This document shows, one piece after another, positions 57,926 to 64,000 of a stretch of DNA of 64,000 bases. The DNA is taken from contig NW_024464918.1 in NCBI RefSeq assembly GCF_017591425.1, positions 24,580,001 to 24,644,000 on the forward strand, in the 5' to 3' direction. Both the position numbers and the translations under genes were made by a program. The DNA comes from Ochotona curzoniae (taxonomy: Eukaryota; Chordata; Mammalia; Lagomorpha; Ochotonidae). How positions within the stretch are numbered: position 1 is the first letter of the stretch; each line of letters begins with the position of its first letter. The notes beneath the pieces are model-generated. The model did not search any database. It was given only the letters and a program-made list of their open reading frames with translations, and had not been told where the DNA came from.

Positions 57926-58609
57926 GAAACTAGGCAACATCATATATTTCAATGAGAGATAAAAAGAAAAATGTATCACTATTTCATGACATTTCTTTTA
58001 TTCCATTTTTTTTCCCTCCAAAGAAAAATTTCCCTTAGCTTGCTCCATCCTGAGATTTCACTGTGCAAATAAGGATCTTGATGAAATAGGAAAACAGAAA
58101 GAGGCCTTAGAGAGGCTAAGTTGATCTCCTTCATCAAGAACTTAATCTGAAGAAGGACTAGAGAAAGCATTTAGATTGGACTACACTTAGGAGGAGACGC
58201 CCATGCATTCGTGATCCTAAGAGTGCCTCATGGAGGAGCAGGTGAGTGAGTGAAGAAGGAATTCAAGATATTTTTCACAGCACATAAAACTATTGCCATC
58301 TTCTTTCCTTGAGACTCGTTAAATTATAAAAAATATTAAAAAAAATAAAACCCACACAAACCTCTCATTTGTGTGGACGTGGATTGGGGTACCGGTTAGA
58401 CCTTTAATCAGGTAAGAGCAGAAAATCCCATCCCCAAGAAATATGTCTCAGAAGGCATCTTGGAAGAGGGTCTTCTTGCAGGCACTCCATTGATCACTTG
58501 ACAATGCTAACTTATTTCTACCACAGTTGAGTACTTTCAGGGCCAAATAGGATGCATCTTTTCCAAACTTTTATGGATCTTTGAACATTCATCTCTTAAC
58601 ATTGAATGG
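57926..58609. other. Unique DNA
   Basis: About 680 bases with no recognised repeat or gene. Confidence 0.5.
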
Positions 58610-58905
58610 TTGAGCTAAGGGTGATCTAATAGTGGTGTCTGAAAGTGGCAGGGTGGAAGTGGGAAGTCTTTTGGGTCACTGTGGACATGCCTTCAGAAGG
58701 TGATTCTTACAAGAGGCTTGACTATTTAAGCGCACGTACTGGGAGCTGTTTACTTTGTTTCCTTTCTCACACGTGATCATTCTTCTGCAGCCACCACGTG
58801 ATCATCCTGCACCTAGACTATTGATTGATTATTGACTAATAAGACTATTGGATTGCCTGATCCTGAACCTCCAAAATACAAGCTGGAAATAACTATTCTC
58901 TTTCC
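58610..58905 (+). repeat. Possible MaLR-type LTR remnant
   Basis: 'gtgggaagtcttttgggtca', 'ctttctcacacgtgatc', 'ccaccacgtgatcatcctgc' and 'gaacctccaaaatacaagct' recall the layout of a MaLR-type LTR (aacctccaaaactgtgagc). The resemblance is partial. Two copies of cacgtgatcat lie here at 58771 and 58796, which could instead be unrelated E-box-like sites. Confidence 0.35.
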
Positions 58906-60249
58906 CAAGGGCTCCTTTCAGGAATTCAGATTAAAGAAAAGCAGACTAATGCAGGTGCCTATGCCAGAGTCAGACGCCTGATAAAATCAGAATCTCTTCA
59001 TCTTCCTCCTTGCTGGCAGGGTTAACTACCCATCTTAAAGTTTCATAGCAGCTGCTGTAGACAGTCGAATCTCATAATTGTCCTACTTTTGAACATGATT
59101 ATGTGATCCAGAGAGGATTAAGCTGGGGAAAAGATTTTATTCCATTCTAGAAGGTGGCCCACTGATCTGATTCCTCCTAATCAGGTGTGAAACATTTTTA
59201 GAAATTATATCTGAACACTTACAGCCTGCTTGAAGTCTAGACAAGAGGTAACTCTGGCCTTGTGTCAGCCACCCAGGGAAAGCACTAAGGGCCTTGCCTA
59301 TCTCACTAAACCAACTCTACATCTTCTCTGGCTTCAGGTTTCTTCCTGAAGCTAATGAACCCCTGATTGCCAAAGTCTATTTTAGTTATATTTTTAGTTA
59401 TTTTCAGCTAAATATATTTTTTACTGAGACAGCATTTATATCCAAAAAGGGCTTACCTATGGTGCCATAGTTCTACTCTTCGTTCTGCAACAAAATATCA
59501 CTGACCTTTTGTTAGAGGGAAAACAGGACACTGAAACAGGGAGCAATAAAGCAGGGCTAATAGAGTGAGCAATAGAGTCAAAGGAAATACAATTCCAATG
59601 CTTCTGGCCCCTATATTCTTATTCCCTTCTTACTGGATTTAAAACATTCCTAACTATTACACAATCTGAAACAACTGATTCCAAATATCACATCCTAAAG
59701 TTCAGCATGTGAGTAAACATGTTTCAATTTCATCTTTTTCTTGAGAATCTTGAATACAAGAAGATAGGGAACTGATCTTCTGCAAGTCTAAGTTTTGTTC
59801 TAGATCAATCCAAAAAGAGACATTTCACTTAAGATTTTGTGCAGATGAGAAAGAGAAACGAAAAGGCCACTGAAAAAAAATTGGGAAATGCTCCTTTCAC
59901 CTATTTTCTTGATTTTAACTTCCCTGATTGTGGGCTTTTCAAGGATACTCCCTTCCATTGCTGGATAGTTTTGTTTTGTTTTGTTTTTCTGGCAAGCAAG
60001 CCAAATGCTCCAGAAGATGCTGAATCTTCCAGCTGGTTCATTACAGCAATTTACAAGTGAGGTGCTTAGAACACAATCAAATTCTCCAAAGAGTTGTTGA
60101 AGTTTCCAGAGGATTTATATGGTATAGACATACCTTTAAGTTTACTTATTTTATTATATCTATGTAGCACTCTTATGTCATAATCCACTGGTCTCTGAAG
60201 AACCAGAAAATAAAGAAAAACTAAACATGGCAGGTATTTTTTGATTGTC
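58906..60249. other. Unique DNA
   Basis: About 1.3 kb with no recognised repeat or gene; a (GTTTT)n run occurs near 59970-59987. Confidence 0.5.
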
Positions 60250-60378
60250 ATATACTTTCAACAGCCTGCTACAGAGCTGGATGGGAGTGGAACAGTCATT
60301 ATTCAAACCGTTTTTTTATATATGATGTTGGCATTGCATATGCAGCATCAGCTTGCGGCACCACTGAGCCTGCCCAAG
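60250..60378 (-). repeat. CSINE 5' fragment, minus strand
   Basis: 'acagagctggatgggagtgg', 'gatgttggcattgcatatgc', 'agcatcagcttgcggcacca' and 'ctgagcctgccc' are the reversed head of an old SINE. The rest is missing. Confidence 0.65.
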
Positions 60379-62635
60379 TCAAAGCCTTTGCTCTTCCTCA
60401 GCTAACAGTGCTCAAAATCCTGATGACGAGTAAGCATATTCACGAGTAATTTTATGAACTGTTGATGTATATCAATAATATGAGTCAAATAATATAACAA
60501 AGTAACAGGCAGATAAAAATACCTCTCAAAAGAAAAAATAAAAATTTGTATGAAAACATGCACATGGCCAGAGAATTAAATGTCTGGGAATGTGAGTGCC
60601 GCAGAATTTCTTGAAGCTTCTTTGGATAGATACACCTTAGACATTCTGTTAAGAAACAAGCTGCTCTGAATTTTAAAGTATCAGCACATCTTTGATGAGT
60701 GTCAACTGAAAATAAGTCAATAGCTCTTTAAAAATTCATTTTAATCTGTTTGTGGCTATTTTGTCATTATTTTCATCTTATTGTCAGCAAAAGCAAAGTA
60801 AGATATGATTTACTGGCACTGATTCAAAGACGACCACAGTTTTAAAGAGATGTGGGAGTTTATAATCTGGTTCAATCACTAGATAATCTTCTAAAAAAGA
60901 TTCAGCATTATATGCAAAATGTAATTGACCTCTTGTTTAATTACATAAAGAACAATTTAATGAAATGAAAATGATATTTTGCTTTACTGGACCAGCTTTT
61001 GTGGCTAGTTCATCATTGAAAGTGGCATGGACCTAAGAGGGAATTGGAATTCCAGATGCAATTTACTAAATAGGTTACCAATTTTGTAGCTTGGTGTGAA
61101 TGCTTTAGAAAGTCTCCATAGGCAGACTGAGTTTCAGTCATAACTACAAGAGACCTCAAAATAAAATTTCAGCAATGGATAGAGGTCAGAAATATTACTG
61201 ACCTGTAAGAACGAACACTCCCGCATATCTTTATAAACAAGGATTTAAATTCCTAAAAAAAAGCTACAATAACAATTATATAAATAATGAACAGGGACCA
61301 CTAAACAATGAAAGAAATACTAAACTGCTGACATCTGTATGGTTCCTTCAATATTCACAAAAGGAACAAAATATGGGAGCAGCTAATTACAGAAATTTGT
61401 GAATTTCCATACCTTAGTAAAAGTTTTTAGAAGCTTGAAATAATTAGGAGTTAGGACAAGACTACAAAACTAGGCAAACGTGAAAAGAGTCACAGATCAT
61501 CCCAGAGAGAAAATCCCAGATTGATAACGGTGGCAATGGAAAAGGGCACAGGTTGGGAAGACACAGAAAAGTGGGATTTGGTTACCAGGCTAACCCTGGG
61601 AAGCTAGGTCTGAAAAGAGGAATAACCAAGTCGACCTTCATCTGAAGACTCAAGATGGCAGAATAGGGTAAGGACATTTTCCAAAGGTAAATAAAACTAA
61701 TTAATTAATTAATTAATTAAAGCACTTGACTTTCAGTTCACCAAGTCCATGTATAGAAAAGCTAAGGAATTCTGTGCCTTACATATTACACTTTGGGGCT
61801 ATGGAGGCCCTTCATCATTGTTGCATATTGGCCCTTTCTGGGCAGCGCAGTTCCTAGCTAAAATGTGTGCAACCCAGCCATAATTCTGAATGCTGGCTCC
61901 ATCTAAGGCAAATGTTTACAAAGAACTCAGGTTGTTCCTATGATGTGATAAGTGCGTAACCCTTTATCTCTTATATTTTTTTCTCACTAACTTTCAACTC
62001 CTTCTCTTGTCTTATATTCTTTTCCCCGAGAAACTACTTTTTTAGAAAAGTCAACTCTTCTCTCTACACTGATAGATTTTTAAGTTTCCACCTTCACATT
62101 GAATCTTCAAATCTACATTTACACCCACAAGATTTTGAAATTAACTCAAACATCATGTAATTAAAATCAAACTGTTCCCACTTCTCACCTAAAATAGTAC
62201 TTTTGAGGGCTCATATCTAACTACATCTTCCATTTCACATAAATGTAGTCCATGCCATGACCACCATCTTTGACCCTCAATTTATACCTGTGTTATGATA
62301 AATTCCTAAATGAAATCTGTAATCACCCCCATTTTATACATATAAGGCAGATCTGTTTTTCCTCAAGGAATCTGTTCATCAAACCATGCCCTGCTCAGTA
62401 AAATTCTGGGTTAAGCAAGTCTACAACCCTAAAGTCACCACCACAGCAAGGATATCCTCATCATGTGCCAAGATACCACACTCCTGAACTGGATTGGTAG
62501 AGGAGACTACTGCCAACAACCTCCTGCCCTACCCTTGAATTTACAATGCAAATACCATTAGTCACTTTTATGTCAAATAGTGCTTCAGTAATAGTTCTCC
62601 CAGTTAGGTATTTAAATGCATAAATTCAATGCTAT
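60379..62635. other. Long repeat-poor block
   Basis: About 2.3 kb without a recognised interspersed repeat. The stretch 60560-61200 carries several ATTA cores and looks like possible conserved noncoding sequence. A (TTAA)n simple repeat sits at 61697-61720. Confidence 0.45.
61697..61720. repeat. (TTAA)6 microsatellite
   Basis: About six copies of the self-complementary tetranucleotide TTAA. Confidence 0.9.
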
Positions 62636-63032
62636 GGGTGCTTCAGTTCCATGCAGTTTGTTGCTATTACATTCCTTTTCATGGTTGAATAACACTCATA
62701 GACAAACACACATGCACATGAGCATACACAAACACACACATATGCACACCACCGCCGCCACCGCCACAGTTTTTCTAGCCAGTCTTTTGCTAATAAACAC
62801 CATGGCTGATTCCATGTATTGATTCTTCTCAACTGTGCTACAGTAAAGATGATGGAGCAAGGATTTTTTGATACAATAATTTCATGTCTTGCAGATATAC
62901 CCAGGAGTGGAATTGTTCCCACAGCTTGTTGCAGTGGGTGCGCTAATTCACGTTTTCATCAACAGTGCACAGATTTTTTTTCTTTTCTCCAACACCAGTA
63001 TTTGTGACATTCTGTCTTTTTTGATAATAGTT
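62636..63032 (-). repeat. L1 ORF2 3'-end remnant, minus strand, interrupted by a simple repeat
   Basis: 'cattccttttcatggttgaa', 'ccatggctgattccatgtat', 'gatatacccaggagtggaat', 'cgctaattcacgttttcatc' and 'ccaacaccagtatttgtgac' match the familiar antisense L1 order. The 62695-62768 part is a degenerate CA repeat followed by CCG/CCA triplets. It has no coding capacity. Confidence 0.8.
62695..62768. repeat. Compound (CA)n and (CCR)n simple repeat
   Basis: It is degenerate CA-rich sequence from 62695 to about 62748, then ccaccgccgccaccgccac at 62748-62766, inside the L1 remnant. CpG-containing triplets are rare in this AT-rich window. Confidence 0.85.
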
Positions 63033-63290
63033 ATCAGGTGGGAACCGTGGAGCAGTGAGGTAAGCCACCATTTGGTATGACTGCAACTCATATCAAGTCC
63101 TGGCTGCTCCTGCTTCTGACAGCCCCAGCTGTTACAGGCATTTGAGGAAAGAGCCAGTAGAAGGAAGAGCTCCCTGTTTCTCTCCCCTCCTTTCAGTCTC
63201 TATCCCTTTCTCCTTCCCTCCAGTTCACTTTTTCCTCTGCATTCTGCGTTTCAAGTAAAATTTTTTTTAAAAAAGAAAAAAAGGCAAACA
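63033..63290 (+). repeat. CSINE, old and shortened
   Basis: 'caggtgggaaccgtggagca', 'gaggtaagccaccatttggt', 'atcaagtcctggctgctcct', 'ggcatttgaggaaagagcca' and a T/A-rich end fit an old SINE with an internal deletion. It lies at the broken end of the L1 remnant. Confidence 0.75.
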
Positions 63291-64000
63291 TTCACAAGTA
63301 TTTTTTAAAATACTCAGGACTAAATATATAGATAACTCCTTGTCATGAGGTAAGAGTTCAAGAGAAGTTACATGGAATGATTCCAACATATCAATGACAA
63401 TTTCTAGGAACATTAAACTGCTGAAATTGAAAATGACCTTTCTTGACAGACATTAGGAGATAATTAAAATGGGGATTTTTTAGAAGCAAATGTCTTGGCA
63501 ATGTCACATTGCCAAAAGAGAAATTTTGACATTTTTCTCTAAGACAGATCATAGAAGGAAACCCAGAAGGACAGATCTTTACTAATATCTTTGTGAAGGA
63601 AGTCATTACAGAGACTGCTTTTCCCTCGACATTTACTATTGTATAATTGGGAGGCAGTCAGACACACTGCCTCAATCATAAACATGCTTCAGCTGAATAA
63701 ATTAAAGAATACTTATGAGAGCAAAAGTAAGATTCTAATACAAAAATTATTTTAATACATAGAGTTTAGTATATGTCAGTCAGCTCAGGACATTTAGAAA
63801 ATTTTTCAGCAGTGAGTGTTGATGGTAGAAATCTATACTGCTTGATTTTAAATAATAAATGCTTATTAGAACTTATTTGGATTTTCATTTTAATTTTGAT
63901 AATTCTCTGAATTTCATAATACAAAGCACATTTCCATAAACAAAGCTTAATTTGCACTATTTTGCTAACTAGAGATTAGAATTAGTATTGACAAGAACAT
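63291..64000. other. Unique AT-rich DNA to the window edge
   Basis: About 700 bases, no repeat or gene. It contains a perfect 10-base-arm palindrome at 63495-63515. Confidence 0.5.
63495..63515. repeat. 21-base perfect palindrome
   Basis: The sequence ttggcaatgt, one c, acattgccaa has perfect 10-base arms around a single central base. The arms begin and end in TTGGC/GCCAA, which are NFI half-sites, but the 11-base spacing is longer than the 5 bases of a standard NFI dimer site. Confidence 0.85.

Noticed and set aside
58771..58806. Two cacgtgatcat words as a paired E-box enhancer.
   Set aside because: They may be part of a decayed LTR-like repeat; the evidence is too thin to separate the two readings.
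1..64000. A CRISPR array, operon, toxin-antitoxin or other prokaryotic system.
   Set aside because: The repeat content is mammalian, no coding density is present, and no array of spaced identical repeats occurs.

Overview
This is an AT-rich stretch of vertebrate nuclear DNA with no convincing protein-coding gene. The open reading frames are short, do not resemble any family I recognise, and the longest (170 and 180 codons) run through SINE copies. What can be supported is almost entirely repeats: tRNA-derived SINEs of the lagomorph C-repeat (CSINE) type, ancient mammalian MIR, L2, MLT1 and DNA-transposon remnants, a few L1 pieces, one small U6 snRNA-derived fragment, and microsatellites. The CSINE family places the window in a lagomorph. 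The youngest copies read 'cctagcggctaa' or 'gcgcaagtggttaa' after the 5' end and 'gtcgaggacggcccaaagc' in the middle. I recall these as the pika (Ochotona) variants rather than the rabbit consensus, so pika is the likelier source. That is recall, not a search result.

Layout. 1-11.9 kb is mostly unique, with four older or mid-age SINEs, a MIR and an L1 3' tail near 9.1 kb. 11.9-13.9 kb is a cluster of four SINEs, including a young, near-identical inverted pair and a SINE nested in a MIR. 14-21 kb is mainly old material: MIRs, a mariner-like MITE, an L1 scrap, and an L2 split by a hAT element. 21-25.2 kb has more SINEs and CT/AT microsatellites. 25.2-29.4 kb is SINE-free apart from one MIR and is the best candidate for constrained noncoding sequence. 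29.4-38.6 kb alternates SINEs, L2 and MIR, with a U6 snRNA 5' fragment embedded in a SINE at 37.57 kb. 39-47.4 kb holds L2, MER5A-like, MIR and degraded SINEs. 47.4-50.2 kb is mostly unique. 50.2-55.8 kb holds an MLT1-like LTR, a foldback-type chimeric SINE, a head-to-head SINE pair, an L2 and one young SINE with a 14-base target-site duplication. 55.8-64 kb is mostly unique, with a short L1-like 3' insertion carrying a G-quadruplex motif and an antisense L1 remnant.

The window is best read as intergenic or intronic DNA. No operon, CRISPR array, toxin or intact mobile element was seen. I found no sign of an undescribed multi-gene system. The points of interest are retroelement chimeras, datable nested insertions, and several repeat-free blocks dense in homeodomain-type motifs that could be enhancers. 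Repeat family names beyond CSINE, MIR, L2 and L1 are from memory of consensus sequences and should be confirmed with a repeat library.
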